DNA from: Beijerinckia mobilis
GTDB taxonomy: Bacteria; Pseudomonadota; Alphaproteobacteria; Rhizobiales; Beijerinckiaceae
Assembly (NCBI RefSeq): GCF_000745425.1
Contig: NZ_JQJH01000001.1
Location: 124,001-188,000 of the forward strand
DNA: 64,000 nucleotides
Reading direction: 5' to 3'
The notes below the pieces were generated by a model that made no database searches, had not been told where the DNA came from, and saw only the letters and a program-made list of their open reading frames with translations. Of the stretch, positions 47,227-56,415 are shown in pieces (the first letter of the stretch is position 1; each line of letters begins with the position of its first letter). The translations under genes and the position numbers were made by a program.

Positions 47227-47655
47227 GTGACGACATCCTTGCACGCCTGTCGCCTGCTTGCAGCCATCTCTCACACTTTGCTGATTGTGGCTGCTCTTCT
47301 TGCCACGGCGCAACCGGCAGCTTCTGCGGAAGAATGCCGGACATTCGCCCGGCTCGAACTCATCTTCGGAGGCGATGACAGAGGCCACCCCATCAGCAGC
47401 GCCGCCTTCTCCCGTTTCCTCGCCCGCGAGGTGACGCCGCGTTTTCCCGATGGGCTGAGCCTGTTCGAAGGCCAGGGCCAATGGCACGATGCGCACGGAC
47501 ACAGGATCTTGGAATCCTCCCGCATGGTCTTGATCTTTTACATCCCCGACGCCCAATCCGACGAAAAGATCGAGGCCATTCGCAGTGCCTATAAGCGGCA
47601 ATTCCACCAGCAATCAGTTTTGCGCGCGGATGGCAACACCTGCATCTCCTTCTAA
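47227..47655 (+). CDS. Exported DUF3574-family protein
   Basis: A small exported protein (about 142 residues from the GTG at 47227). The signal peptide is LLAAISHTLLIVAALLATAQ with cleavage after PAASA. The mature domain has FARLELIFGGDDRGHPISSA, VTPRFPDGLSLFEGQGQW and MVLIFYIPDAQSDEKIEAIR, typical of DUF3574. No function is known. A TTG at 47191 inside the end of the MAPEG gene is an alternative start; neither has a good ribosome site. It is probably co-transcribed with the MAPEG gene. Confidence 0.78.
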   Translation: MTTSLHACRLLAAISHTLLIVAALLATAQPAASAEECRTFARLELIFGGDDRGHPISSAAFSRFLAREVTPRFPDGLSLFEGQGQWHDAHGHRILESSRMVLIFYIPDAQSDEKIEAIRSAYKRQFHQQSVLRADGNTCISF

Positions 47656-47764
47656 CGCAGAGTCCGCGCCCGACGGGCTCTCTCTTTAAGGCGTCTTCGA
47701 AAGCCCTATCTATGAGGAGATCGGTGCCGACATCGATCCGTCTATGAAGAGGGGCAAGCCACCC

Positions 47765-48094
47765 ATGGCGAAATCGATCATCGTGACCCTGCCGCACACG
47801 CTTGGCCCCGACGAGGCCAAACGGCGCATCGCCGAGCGTATCGACCTTTTGCGCAACGCTTATGTAGACAAGATCGCCTATTCGGAAGCGGTCTGGACCG
47901 AGGACCGGGCCGATCTGCGCGTCGTCGCCTTCGGCCAGACCGCGACGGCGCAAGTCTTTGTGCTGCAGGAAACGGTACGGGTCGAGGTGCAATTGCCCTG
48001 GATTCTCGCAACCCTTTCGGGCTCGATCCAGAATGTGCTGACGCAGGGCGCGAAAGAATCCCTGCAACTCGGCTATACGCCGAAAAAGGGCTGA
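47765..48094 (+). CDS. Polyhydroxyalkanoic acid system family protein
   Basis: A 109-residue protein of the PHA_gran_rgn family, which occurs near polyhydroxyalkanoate granule genes in some bacteria. Family features are SIIVTLPHTLGPDEAKRRIA and VRVEVQLPWILATLSGSIQN with a short basic tail. No PHA synthase or phasin is in the window, so the link to granules is only by family. The start at 47765 has AGAGGGG upstream; 47744 is an alternative. It converges with truA, 10 bp apart. Confidence 0.78.
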   Translation: MAKSIIVTLPHTLGPDEAKRRIAERIDLLRNAYVDKIAYSEAVWTEDRADLRVVAFGQTATAQVFVLQETVRVEVQLPWILATLSGSIQNVLTQGAKESLQLGYTPKKG

Positions 48095-48104
48095 TCTTTT
48101 CCGC

Positions 48105-48878
48105 TCAAGCTCCGGCCTCAATCGCTGGCATTGCCTCGGCTGGATAATCGACCCCGGTCAGGTACAGGCCGGCCGCGGGGGCAACCATACCACACCGGCG
48201 CCGGTCGCAGGCCTCAAGCGCCGCACGCAGATCGGCAGCACTCCATTTGCCGGAACCGACCATTTCCAAGGACCCCACCATGGAGCGCACCTGATGGTGC
48301 AGGAACGAGCGGGCGCTTGCCCGGATCTCGATGAGGTCGCCCCGCGCATCGACACCGAACTTCTCCAGGGTGCGGATCGGGCTCGCCGCCTGGCATTCGG
48401 CCGCGCGAAAGGTCGAAAAATCATGGCGTCCGATCAGGACCTGCGCCGCTTCATGCATAGCCGCCACATCGAGCCGCCGTTTCACCAGCCAGGCATGACC
48501 CGCTTCAAAGGTCAGAGGCGCCCGCCGATTGACGATGCGATAGAGATAATGCCGGCGAATAGCTGAGAAACGCGCGTCGAAAGTCTCCGCCACTGGCTCT
48601 GTGGCGACCACCGCGACGAGAGCCGGACGCATATGCGCGTTCAGGGCATCGCGTAGCACGTCGGGCCGCCATTCCCGTCTGAGATCGGCATGGGCCACCT
48701 GCCCGCTCGCATGGACGCCCGCGTCAGTACGCCCTGCGCCGCGTATCGTGACGGGCTCGCCATTGATCGCGGCAAGAGCGGTCTCGATGACCTCCTGCAC
48801 GGAGAGCCCGTTCTTTTGCCGCTGCCAGCCAACAAAGGGCGCACCATCATATTCGATGCTTAATTTATAGCGCGGCAT
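48105..48878 (-). CDS. truA: tRNA pseudouridine(38-40) synthase
   Basis: A 257-residue enzyme that makes pseudouridine at positions 38-40 of the tRNA anticodon arm. The catalytic aspartate is in [21 protein letters not shown]-terminal [20 protein letters not shown] and C-terminal [20 protein letters not shown] are diagnostic. It overlaps the end of fmt by 14 bp and follows def-fmt on the same strand, a conserved operon. Confidence 0.97.
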   Translation of the reverse strand: MPRYKLSIEYDGAPFVGWQRQKNGLSVQEVIETALAAINGEPVTIRGAGRTDAGVHASGQVAHADLRREWRPDVLRDALNAHMRPALVAVVATEPVAETFDARFSAIRRHYLYRIVNRRAPLTFEAGHAWLVKRRLDVAAMHEAAQVLIGRHDFSTFRAAECQAASPIRTLEKFGVDARGDLIEIRASARSFLHHQVRSMVGSLEMVGSGKWSAADLRAALEACDRRRCGMVAPAAGLYLTGVDYPAEAMPAIEAGA

Positions 48879-49842
48879 CGGCTTCCGGTGAGGGCAGCAA
48901 AGTGCCTTTGGGGAGTTTCACACCACGCAAAAAAGCCTCGACGCTCATCGGTGCCTTGCCGGATCGCTGAATTTGCACGGGCCGGATCGCGCCACCGCCA
49001 AGCGCCGCAATCGACAGATTCTCATCCATGATGAGCCCGGGCTGACCGCTGAGAGCCTCATCAGCCTCGGCCGCGAGAATCTTGATGCGCTCCAGCCCTT
49101 TGCCGAGATCCACCTCGAAAAAGGCGCCCGGAAAGGGCGAGAGCGCCCGGATCAGATTGTAAATATCCCGCATGGGCCGTTGCCAATCGATCCGTGCCTC
49201 GGCTTTTTCGATTTTCTTTGCATAGGTCACGGCTTCGTCGCCCTGCGCAGCGAGTTCGCTTTGCGGCGTGAAGGTGAGCGTGCCCTTTTCGAGTTTGTCC
49301 AAACCTTCGACGATCAGCCCCGCCGCCCTTTGCGACAGCAGATCATGCAAAGCACCACCGCTCATCGCGGCATCGATCGCGACTTTCGCCGTCAGCCCCA
49401 CGGGGCCGGTATCGAGCCCTTCTTCCATGCGCATCAGCATGACGCCGCTCTCTGTATCTCCGGCCATGATCGCGCGCTGTATTGGAGCAGCGCCGCGCCA
49501 GCGCGGCAGCAGTGAGGCATGCAGATTGAGCGCGCCGTAACGGGGCAAATCCAGAATACCTTTGGGCAGGATGAGACCATAGGCGACGACGACAAGCACC
49601 TCCGGCGCATAGGAGGCCAAAGTCGTCAAAGCCTCTTCCCCGCGCAGGCTTTTGGGCGTCTCTACGGGCAGATGGTGTTCCAGAGCCTTCTGATGCACTG
49701 GGGATGGCGTCATATCGAGCCCGCGCCGCCCGGCAGGGCGCGGCGCCCTTGTATAGACGGCAGCGATCTCATGGCCCGCGCCGATCAGGGCCTCGAGAAC
49801 CGGCACCGAGAAATCCGGTGTTCCCATGAAGACGATACGCAA
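48865..49842 (-). CDS. fmt: Methionyl-tRNA formyltransferase
   Basis: A 325-residue enzyme that formylates initiator Met-tRNA. The formyl-THF domain has [20 protein letters not shown] at the N-terminus, [20 protein letters not shown] with the catalytic His, and [16 protein letters not shown]. The C-terminal tRNA-binding domain follows ([20 protein letters not shown]). It lies between def and truA. Confidence 0.97.
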   Translation of the reverse strand: MRIVFMGTPDFSVPVLEALIGAGHEIAAVYTRAPRPAGRRGLDMTPSPVHQKALEHHLPVETPKSLRGEEALTTLASYAPEVLVVVAYGLILPKGILDLPRYGALNLHASLLPRWRGAAPIQRAIMAGDTESGVMLMRMEEGLDTGPVGLTAKVAIDAAMSGGALHDLLSQRAAGLIVEGLDKLEKGTLTFTPQSELAAQGDEAVTYAKKIEKAEARIDWQRPMRDIYNLIRALSPFPGAFFEVDLGKGLERIKILAAEADEALSGQPGLIMDENLSIAALGGGAIRPVQIQRSGKAPMSVEAFLRGVKLPKGTLLPSPEADAAL

Positions 49843-49962
49843 GAAACACCTTTATCCCAACGGGGCGATATCCCGGGACGGATGCAAGACTCCGCTGGCG
49901 GCTGGGCCGGCTCCGCGCCACACGTAGGCGCATATGGGCACCAAACCCGCAGCACAGCGCCT

Positions 49963-50544
49963 TTATGCGATGCTCGGCGCTTTGGCCTTAGCCTTATCCG
50001 GAGAAGGTCCGTCGCGCTTCACCGCCTTGGTGAATTTCTTGACGATGCGCTCGCGCTTCAGACGAGAAATATGATCGATGAAGAGGACACCGTTCAGATG
50101 ATCGATCTCATGCTGCACGCAGGTCGCGAGAATGCCATCGGCTTCAAGGATCTGCCGCTCGCCCTTGCGGTCGAGATAGCCGACGCGCACCCGGGCGGGA
50201 CGCACCACTTCCTCGTAGAAATCGGGAATCGACAGGCAGCCTTCCTCATAGCTGGACAATTCGTCCGATGCCCAGAGGACTTCCGGATTGGCAAGCGCCA
50301 GAGGTTGCGGCGCGACATCCTCTTCCGCGCCATCCTCGCCCTTACGGCGTTTGGCGACATCCATGACGATGACACGCTTCATGATGGCGATCTGGCTGGC
50401 GGCAAGGCCGATGCCAGGAGCGTCATACATGGTTTCCAACATGTCATCCATCAGGCGGCGAATCTCGGAATCGACCTCGGAAACCGGGTCGCAAACACGC
50501 CGCAGGAGGGGATCCGGAATGGTGATGATCGAACGAAGTGCCAT
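49963..50544 (-). CDS. def: Peptide deformylase
   Basis: A 193-residue metalloenzyme that removes the formyl group from new proteins, working with Fmt and Map. Its three motifs are present: GIGLAASQ at residues 44-51, EEGCLSIPDF with the metal-binding Cys, and CVQHEIDHLNG with the HExxH zinc/iron ligands. A lysine-rich C-terminal extension (VKRDGPSPDKAKAKAPSIA) is longer than usual. The start at 50544 (MALRSI) fits the family; the upstream frame to 50619 does not. Confidence 0.96.
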   Translation of the reverse strand: MALRSIITIPDPLLRRVCDPVSEVDSEIRRLMDDMLETMYDAPGIGLAASQIAIMKRVIVMDVAKRRKGEDGAEEDVAPQPLALANPEVLWASDELSSYEEGCLSIPDFYEEVVRPARVRVGYLDRKGERQILEADGILATCVQHEIDHLNGVLFIDHISRLKRERIVKKFTKAVKRDGPSPDKAKAKAPSIA

Positions 50545-50646
50545 GGCAAATAGATAGTCCGAAGGGGAAATGACGTCAATTATCAAGCAAGCCAGATCCG
50601 CGCCAAGCGGCACTATCACTCTTCAAACGGATTCTTTGGGCCGGTT

Positions 50647-51222
50647 TCAGGTGGATTTGCTCGAAGAATCTGTATCCGTTGCATCGCCGAGCTTGTCCAG
50701 CAATCGGCTCAACGGCTGCGGCAAGGAATCCTGCAAGGTGCGCTCATAAAGCGTGTAGAGTTGGCGCTGGATACCCGCGACAGTCGGACGTATGGCAAGC
50801 TGCTCCATGAGCTTTTCCACGCGGGTTGCCGTGGCCTCTTGCGGAATCTCGATCACCTCGCCGCGCGCCGCCACCTCGATCGCCTTGAGCAATTCCTCCA
50901 TCCGCATCCCCTTGGCGATTACCGGACAGGGGCGACCTTCAAAGTGGGAAGGTTCGAGAATCTCAGCATATCCGGTAAACAAAGCCACTTTGAGCGCCGG
51001 AAAACGGTTTGCGATTTCCCTGATGAGATCGGGTCCCATCATCCCCGGCATCGCATAATCGACGAGAACAAGGTCGATGACTTCCGTCTCGGCAAGCAGT
51101 GCCAGAGCGGCGGCCCCATCGGCGGCGGTCGAAACGAAATGCCCTGCCTCGGCAATTTCATCGGCGACGACGTGGCGCACCAGAGGATCATCATCGACGA
51201 GCAGGATATGGAACCGTTCCAT
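50647..51222 (-). CDS. Receiver-domain response regulator without known output
   Basis: A 191-residue protein. Residues 1-120 form a CheY-like receiver: acidic pair in ILLVDDDPLVRHVV, phospho-acceptor aspartate in DLVLVDYAMPGMMGPDLIRE, switch Thr in KVALFTGYAE and Lys in CPVIAKGMRMEELLKAIEVA. The usual Lys-Pro pair is Lys-Gly here. The last 70 residues are helical (TRVEKLMEQLAIRPTVAGIQ; QLYTLYERTLQDSLPQPLSR) and match no output domain I know. No histidine kinase lies next to it. It may act by protein-protein contact. Confidence 0.85.
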   Translation of the reverse strand: MERFHILLVDDDPLVRHVVADEIAEAGHFVSTAADGAAALALLAETEVIDLVLVDYAMPGMMGPDLIREIANRFPALKVALFTGYAEILEPSHFEGRPCPVIAKGMRMEELLKAIEVAARGEVIEIPQEATATRVEKLMEQLAIRPTVAGIQRQLYTLYERTLQDSLPQPLSRLLDKLGDATDTDSSSKST

Positions 51223-51330
51223 GGCTAGGCCTCCCCGATCGTACCATCTAACCAGAGGAGGAAGACCGGATTTGTTAAACGCGGAAGGTCCGTGCGTGTT
51301 CCTGAGCTTTGCACCTCACGGTGCGCGCTG

Positions 51331-51354
51331 AGGGCGCGATCGGAATCGCGCCCT
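51331..51354 (+). terminator. Terminator-like hairpin with T-run
   Basis: AGGGCGCGAT and ATCGCGCCCT are perfect 10-base arms around CGGA, followed on the plus strand by TTTTTAT. It lies between gpmA and the response-regulator gene, both on the minus strand, and its T-run is on the plus strand. On the minus strand the hairpin lacks a following T-run, so its working direction is unclear. Confidence 0.55.
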
Positions 51355-51383
51355 TTTTATCGGAGACTGCCCGATTGGGCAAT

Positions 51384-52007
51384 TCATCGAAGACTGAGCA
51401 CTTCCTTGCTTTCCACGGTCGAATTCGCGCGCAGACGATAAACCAGCGGGATGCCGGTATCGAGTTCCATCGAGGGAATGGTCTCGGGCGTCAGACCGTC
51501 GAGAACCATGACAAGGGCGCGCAACGAATTGCCATGCGCGGCGACAATCGTCTTCCGGCCATCCAGCACGGCGGGCAGAATGTGCTGACAATAATAGGGC
51601 AATACGCGCGCCACCGTATCCTTCAGGCTCTCGCCGCCCGGCGGTGACACGTCATAGGAACGGCGCCAGACATGGACCTGTTCCTCGCCCCATTTCTGGC
51701 GCGCATCATCCTTGTTCAGCCCGGAGAGATCACCATAATCGCGTTCATTCAGGGCCAGATCACGTGTCGTCGGCACATCCGGCGTGCCCAATCCGTCGAG
51801 GATCAATTTCAGCGTATGCTGGGCGCGCGTCAAAGCCGATGTGAAGGCGATATCGAAAGTGAGTCCGCGTTCCTTCAGCGCCCGGCCTGCCGCCTGCGCT
51901 TCCGCGACGCCCTTTTCCGTCAGATCCGGGTCTTTCCAGCCCGTGAAGAGATTTTTCAGGTTCCAGTCGCTTTGACCATGGCGCACCAGCACGAGTAGAC
52001 GATCCAT
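51384..52007 (-). CDS. gpmA: 2,3-bisphosphoglycerate-dependent phosphoglycerate mutase
   Basis: A 207-residue histidine phosphatase-superfamily enzyme that interconverts 3- and 2-phosphoglycerate. The phosphorylated histidine is H10 in [20 protein letters not shown]; the second histidine is in [40 protein letters not shown] matches GpmA. The length suits the short alphaproteobacterial form. It stands alone. Confidence 0.96.
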   Translation of the reverse strand: MDRLLVLVRHGQSDWNLKNLFTGWKDPDLTEKGVAEAQAAGRALKERGLTFDIAFTSALTRAQHTLKLILDGLGTPDVPTTRDLALNERDYGDLSGLNKDDARQKWGEEQVHVWRRSYDVSPPGGESLKDTVARVLPYYCQHILPAVLDGRKTIVAAHGNSLRALVMVLDGLTPETIPSMELDTGIPLVYRLRANSTVESKEVLSLR

Positions 52008-52304
52008 AGCGCATCCTTCACAGCAAGACCTTGAGCGGAGCCTTGCAGCTCCGCGAAAACGAAGCGGTCTTCACCCCGTAATGGCCGGGCGCGTCCGCTT
52101 CAGACCTTATCGCCTCCCTATTCTGCCAAATTCCTGCCGAACCGATGGGCAGGCGGTGGCATTCTTCCCTTTAGGAAAGCAGGGTTGCTGGCGATGCATG
52201 ACGCTTAATCGGATCACGCCATCCACGCAACGCCCAAGCCGGATACTCAAGCCAAACACTCAAGCTCGAGGCGCTCGTCAGGAACCGCGTAGATCTTCAA
52301 TGGA
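52008..52304. other. Intergenic gap upstream of gpmA
   Basis: About 300 bp between gpmA and the cysteine-motif protein, both on the minus strand. It should contain the gpmA promoter. Nothing else was seen. Confidence 0.4.
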
Positions 52305-52604
52305 TCAGGAATGAGCGGGCTGATATTCGCCGCACCAATCATCGCCAACGGTCAACGGCCAATAAGTTTCGGAGGCAGCTTCCGATTCGTGAATCGTGAA
52401 AGCGTCCTCTTCATCATTCCCGGTGAGATGGCGTGCTATGGCACCAAGATAATCGGCGACGATCCGGTCGAAATCCGAGCGCGTTTGCGGTGGCGAGCGC
52501 CGGCAGGCGCCGCGCGGCCGGTCATCAAAGGCCGGCATATCCGTTTCCGCCACCTGCTCCCAGAATCGGCACTGTGAACAAGTGGTAGCGTTCTGCCCGC
52601 CCAT
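52305..52604 (-). CDS. Small protein with CxxC zinc-ribbon-like motif, function unknown
   Basis: A 99-residue protein. Near the N-terminus it has TTCSQCRFWEQ, then RGACRRSPP, and near the C-terminus WPLTVGDDWCGEYQP. The four cysteines (C-x2-C ... C ... C) suggest a metal-binding fold. The pattern CxxCxFW ... GxCRRxPP ... WPxTxxxDWCGE occurs in many small uncharacterised proteobacterial and phage proteins. It is a single gene with no informative neighbour. Confidence 0.75.
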   Translation of the reverse strand: MGGQNATTCSQCRFWEQVAETDMPAFDDRPRGACRRSPPQTRSDFDRIVADYLGAIARHLTGNDEEDAFTIHESEAASETYWPLTVGDDWCGEYQPAHS

Positions 52605-52782
52605 GGCCCTGCCCTATCCTGAACCGCCCGGCACCGCGCCCTTCCGGCGCTTGTCAGCCACGATCATGCAGCGGATAGGCCAAGTGTGTCGCGCAAGCGC
52701 ATCCCGCGCCGGAATCCTGAAACGGCACATTGAAATTCATGCCGGTTTTGAGCCAAATTCGTTGAGATTTAGCCCCCCAGAC

Positions 52783-52814
52783 CTCATTGATCCTGGCAGG
52801 ACAAGATCAATGAG
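52783..52814. other. Hairpin in the gap between two small genes
   Basis: CTCATTGATC and GATCAATGAG are perfect 10-base arms around a 12-base loop. The whole gap 52605-53024 contains no other feature. No T-run follows, so a terminator role is unlikely. Confidence 0.4.
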
Positions 52815-53024
52815 ACGTTTGATGATTCATGAGCGCCGCATCCTGTTCTGGACATCGCGGCGTGGAACGATCTATGCCTTTGCCGTGGTGAAACCCTCGC
52901 ATGTTGCATGTTTTTGCATCCAGGCGGAATTCCGGAGCGGAATGTGAATGCGGGCCGGCGCGTTGCGCAATTTCCGCTTGCGCTCCCGACAACGAGCGAT
53001 TTCGACCGGTCAGAAGGCACGATC

Positions 53025-53336
53025 GTGAACAAGCCCGATATCAACGATTACATGGATCTGTTCAAACGCTACGGAAAGGATTTCGGCGCCGCCTATCTGG
53101 AGCCGGAAGACGAGCGTTTCCGTTTTCTTTTCGATCAGATTTTGCGACTACTGATCCAGCCTTCGGATTTCAATCTGACCTTGCCGGAACCGTTCCGGAC
53201 CACGGCGCATCGCTATCTTGCGGGAGATGAGACGACAGTTGCCCATATGCGCATCGTCGAGAACCGCCATTTCATGCTCAGTGATCTCTATGATTACGTG
53301 CACTTGCGTCTGACCATGGGCGGCAAGCCCTGGTAA
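53025..53336 (+). CDS. Hypothetical 103-residue protein
   Basis: A small soluble protein starting NKPDINDYMDLFKRYGKDFG and ending LYDYVHLRLTMGGKPW. It has a mixed alpha composition with many aromatic residues and no signal peptide. A GTG at 53025 with AAGG eight bases upstream is taken as the start; the ATG at 52908 would add 39 residues of non-protein-like sequence. I do not recognise the family. The codon pattern is like that of its neighbours. Confidence 0.6.
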   Translation: MNKPDINDYMDLFKRYGKDFGAAYLEPEDERFRFLFDQILRLLIQPSDFNLTLPEPFRTTAHRYLAGDETTVAHMRIVENRHFMLSDLYDYVHLRLTMGGKPW

Positions 53337-53495
53337 CGGAAGGGCTTTCCTGTCCGAATAGGATTGCTGCTGTTGTTTTCATCCTGCCAGTAGCCAAGCC
53401 TTGAAAGAACGATGGGCATCCTGGAGGGGACAATGCGATTCCAGCGTCTTTTCCGATAATATTGAATCGCTTTGAAAAGCCCTGATTTTTGAGTG

Positions 53496-53523
53496 GAGCG
53501 TTTCGGATCTCTTCAAAACGCTA
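53496..53523. repeat. Dispersed palindrome, copy 4 (degenerate)
   Basis: GAGCGTTTCGGATCTCTTCA followed by AAACGCT keeps AGCGTTT/AAACGCT arms, with a changed core. It is again preceded by TTTTTGAGTG. It lies in the gap between the hypothetical gene and irr. Confidence 0.65.
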
Positions 53524-53579
53524 TAGCGCCTCCGGTCTTCGAACCGACAAGAACGCACCGCCTCTTTAATCAAAACTTC

Positions 53580-54074
53580 TCAATCCTCGGCGTCGTCCTC
53601 ACAAAGGCGAAGATTGACGGGTGCCGGCGCGCCGACGCGGCGCAAACGCACGACTACATCGACGCGTGAAATCTCGTAACCTTCCGGCGCGACAAATTGC
53701 TCCGCAAAACGCGCTGCGGCCTCCCCGATATCTTCGATCTCACCGGATTCTTCAAAATAATAATGGCCGTGGTCGGTCGTATTCGTGTCGAAGATGGTCT
53801 TGGTCCCCTCGATGGCGAGACCACGCACGAGTCCAACATCGGCAAAGAGGTTCAGCACATTATAGACGGTCGCAAGAGAGGTCGGCATGCGCGCGGAAGT
53901 GGCTTCGGCCGCCAGCGCATCGGCTGTCACGTGCCGTTCTCCCTTGCTGAACAGAAGCTTTGCGAGCCCTAGCCGTTGGCGCGTCGCCCGCAGCCCGTAT
54001 TTTTCCAACAGAGACCGGTGCTGCTGTGTCGCTGCGGAAGACGGCGCGGAAGCATCTGGAAGGGCTCTGATCAT
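53580..54074 (-). CDS. irr: Fur-family iron response regulator, Irr type
   Basis: A 164-residue Fur-superfamily regulator. The winged helix reads YGLRATRQRLGLAKLLFSKG, then VTADALAAEATSARMPTSLA and TVYNVLNLFADVGLVRG. The regulatory part has IFDTNTTDHGHYYFEESGEI. The Irr-type phrase FDTNxxDHxHxxxE is present, though the usual three-histidine run is reduced to H-G-H. In rhizobia Irr represses haem synthesis and activates or represses iron genes when haem is low. A dyad resembling an iron-control element lies 61-79 bp upstream of its start. It lies beside the iron-rich nitrogen-fixation block. Confidence 0.85.
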   Translation of the reverse strand: MIRALPDASAPSSAATQQHRSLLEKYGLRATRQRLGLAKLLFSKGERHVTADALAAEATSARMPTSLATVYNVLNLFADVGLVRGLAIEGTKTIFDTNTTDHGHYYFEESGEIEDIGEAAARFAEQFVAPEGYEISRVDVVVRLRRVGAPAPVNLRLCEDDAED

Positions 54075-54134
54075 GACAAATACCTATGAACGTCTCTGGT
54101 TCGGACCAGGGATTCGGACCAAGGATATTGACAC

Positions 54135-54153
54135 ATTCGGAATGGTTCCGAAT
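54135..54153. promoter_or_regulatory. Candidate iron-control (ICE/Fur-like) operator of irr
   Basis: ATTCGGAATGGTTCCGAAT is a perfect dyad with 8-base arms and a 3-base centre. The spacing and the GAA-n3-TTC core match the Irr-box pattern TTnnGAA-n3-TTCnnAA. TTCGGACCA occurs twice just beside it. The site is positioned for control of the irr promoter. Confidence 0.5.
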
Positions 54154-54339
54154 GCGAAGCGAAAATCATCTCATGCTCACGAACCGTTCGGAGACCTCCC
54201 GACAGGCTCGTCTACTTGCGAATAGCTTGCACTCGCAATTATAATAAAGCAATGTCCATACCATCATCAGCCTGTCAATCCAAGCCTCGGTGCATTGCCA
54301 CACCAAGCCATCGCGACGGCCGGCAAATGAGACAATAAG

Positions 54340-54357
54340 CTATTGTAATTACAATAG
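54340..54357. promoter_or_regulatory. Perfect 18-bp AT-rich palindrome
   Basis: CTATTGTAATTACAATAG is exactly self-complementary. It lies in the 670-bp gap between irr and fixX and looks like a dimeric-regulator binding site. No gene starts just downstream on either strand, so the target is unclear. Confidence 0.4.
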
Positions 54358-54671
54358 ATTTAAACGGGAAGACGCATTACGCATCGTGAAGACACAGAGC
54401 GTGAGGAAACCCCTGCTTCCATCGCTCTTTCCGCTTGGCGGTGTGCCGGCAGGGAAGGCTGCATTATTGCGGCAACGACCACGATCTGAGTGCAAGCGCG
54501 GTTCGCTGCCTCGAAAATCGACACGGCCCAACCCGAAAGCAGACAGCTTTTTGGAAAAATTTAGAGCATGTCCGGTATCAGTCGATCAATTCTGCTCAAA
54601 AATTAGAGCTCCTCGGGCCAGCCTATCCCGCGCCGATGCACAAGGCTGCAAAACACAAGGCCACAAACAAA

Positions 54672-54709
54672 GAGACACGCGGCGGATCTTTCGATCCGCC
54701 GCGTGTCTC
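54672..54709 (-). terminator. Rho-independent terminator of the fixABCX operon
   Basis: GAGACACGCGGCGGATC and its exact complement form 17-base arms around a 4-base loop. On the minus strand a T-rich CTCTTTGTTTG follows. It starts 36 bp past the fixX stop codon. Confidence 0.85.
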
Positions 54710-54744
54710 AGAAAGACCTTTGAGATTCGACGTCTTCTAGACGA

Positions 54745-55047
54745 TCAGCCGAATTTGAACAGCACGCCGAAACCACCGCGCGGATAGTTCCAGGTGATCT
54801 CCCCATAGGGCTCCGCCACGACGCGACAGGTGCCGCATTCGACACAGCCATCGGTCGAAATTTCCACCTGGCCGGAATCGGCCTGGGTATAGCAACCGGC
54901 AGGGCAGACATGCGTCAGGGCCAGGAGCCGGGATGAAGGCACCGTATGCGGTGTAACCGTGATGTGCGGGCGGCCGGCATCGACGAGATAACGGTTCTGG
55001 AAGAGCTTGTCTTCCACACGAACCGGAGTTGTAGTTTCAGTGCTCAT
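54745..55047 (-). CDS. fixX: Ferredoxin-like protein FixX
   Basis: A 100-residue iron-sulfur protein that works with FixC. FixABCX takes two electrons from NADH and splits them, sending one pair to quinone and one to ferredoxin/flavodoxin for nitrogenase. The cluster region has CPAGCY and [10 protein letters not shown], and the family end FGVLFKFG. It resembles the C-terminal domain of ETF:ubiquinone oxidoreductase. It is last in the operon, 55 bp after fixC, and a strong terminator follows. Confidence 0.95.
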   Translation of the reverse strand: MSTETTTPVRVEDKLFQNRYLVDAGRPHITVTPHTVPSSRLLALTHVCPAGCYTQADSGQVEISTDGCVECGTCRVVAEPYGEITWNYPRGGFGVLFKFG

Positions 55048-55102
55048 CAGCGTTCCTCACGAGAAAACGAAATCCAATTCTGGTTTACCAAGGCTTTGAC
55101 GA

Positions 55103-56404
55103 TCAGCGCCAGCCCCGGGCCATTCCGAGAACGTCGCCAAGCAGACCTTTGACGCGACGCGTACGGAAGAAGGATTTGACGATCTCGTTCTCTTTGCTTT
55201 TCTTGTCCACACCGTCGACACGGAACCATGTCTGCGCCGCCTGGGAAAGAAGCTGCGGATAGGTCGTAAGCAAATGCTTGTTATGGAGGACCTTCGGAAG
55301 GTTTTTATACTTCTTCAGATCTTTCATGACGAAGGATTCATCGAGCCGCGCTTTATAAGCGGCTAGATTATGCGCCGTCATCGGTGCATTGCGGGTCTTC
55401 AGATCAAGAATGGTTTCCGCCGCGATCCGTCCCGTCGTCATGGCGAGATTGGAGCCTTCACGATGAACAGCATTCACGAACTGGCCGGCGTCACCGACGA
55501 TCAGCCAGCCGTTGCCGAACAATTGCGGAATGGCCTTATAGCCACCTTCCGGGATCATATGCGCCGCATATTCCTTGACCTCGGAACCCGCGAGCAAGGG
55601 CTTCACCGACGGATGGTTCTTGAAAGCTTCGAGCAGCCCATAGGGCGACTGATCGCTCTCGGTGAAATCAGAGATCAGGCAGCCGATACCGATCGAGATA
55701 CATTCCTTATTGGTATAGAGGAAGCCCGTGCCAACCATACCTTTGGTGATCGTGCCGGCCGCTTCGATCACGACGCCTTCATCACCCTCAAGGTTAAAGC
55801 GTTGCTCAACCGTCTCACGCGGCAGGAAGTGCATTTCCTTCACCGCGAGCGCGACCGTATCCGGCTTCGGAATGGAGCGCAGGCCCGCCCGCGCGCCGAC
55901 GAGGCCGGATACGCCTTCGGCGAGAACGACGACATCGGCATAGATGGCTTCGCCATCGCGGTCGGTGCGAACGCCGATCACCTTGTCATGCGCGTCGCGC
56001 ACCAGTTCCGTTACGGTGGTTTCGCAAAGGATCAGGGCGCCCGCCTGGACAACGCGCTTCGAGAACCATTTGTCGAAAGGCGCACGGATGATCGTATAGC
56101 GGTTCGGCTTGTCCTCGTTGAAATCTTCCGAGCGATAATGCGCGCCGCAATAGGATTTATCATCCATCATCCACAGGCGCTGTTCGATGATATGCCGCTC
56201 GAGCGGCGCATCCTCGCGAAAATCAGGAATGATCTTTTCCAGCGCATCGGCATAGAGAATGGCGCCCTGAACATTCTTGGAGCCCGGATATTCACCGCGT
56301 TCCAACTGCAGGACCTTGAGGCCGCGGGTGGCCAGAGTATAAGCGCAAGCGTTGCCGGAAGGACCCGCACCGACGACGATCGCATCAAACTTTTCGTTCG
56401 CCAT
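55103..56404 (-). CDS. fixC: FixC flavoprotein (ETF-quinone oxidoreductase-like)
   Basis: A 433-residue FAD protein of the electron-bifurcating complex. The N-terminal motif [20 protein letters not shown] binds [23 protein letters not shown] is the second FAD-contacting motif. [18 protein letters not shown] is characteristic of FixC. It delivers electrons to quinone and, with FixX, to a low-potential carrier. Eleven bases separate it from fixB. Confidence 0.96.
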   Translation of the reverse strand: MANEKFDAIVVGAGPSGNACAYTLATRGLKVLQLERGEYPGSKNVQGAILYADALEKIIPDFREDAPLERHIIEQRLWMMDDKSYCGAHYRSEDFNEDKPNRYTIIRAPFDKWFSKRVVQAGALILCETTVTELVRDAHDKVIGVRTDRDGEAIYADVVVLAEGVSGLVGARAGLRSIPKPDTVALAVKEMHFLPRETVEQRFNLEGDEGVVIEAAGTITKGMVGTGFLYTNKECISIGIGCLISDFTESDQSPYGLLEAFKNHPSVKPLLAGSEVKEYAAHMIPEGGYKAIPQLFGNGWLIVGDAGQFVNAVHREGSNLAMTTGRIAAETILDLKTRNAPMTAHNLAAYKARLDESFVMKDLKKYKNLPKVLHNKHLLTTYPQLLSQAAQTWFRVDGVDKKSKENEIVKSFFRTRRVKGLLGDVLGMARGWR

Positions 56405-56415
56405 ATCCGTCTCCT

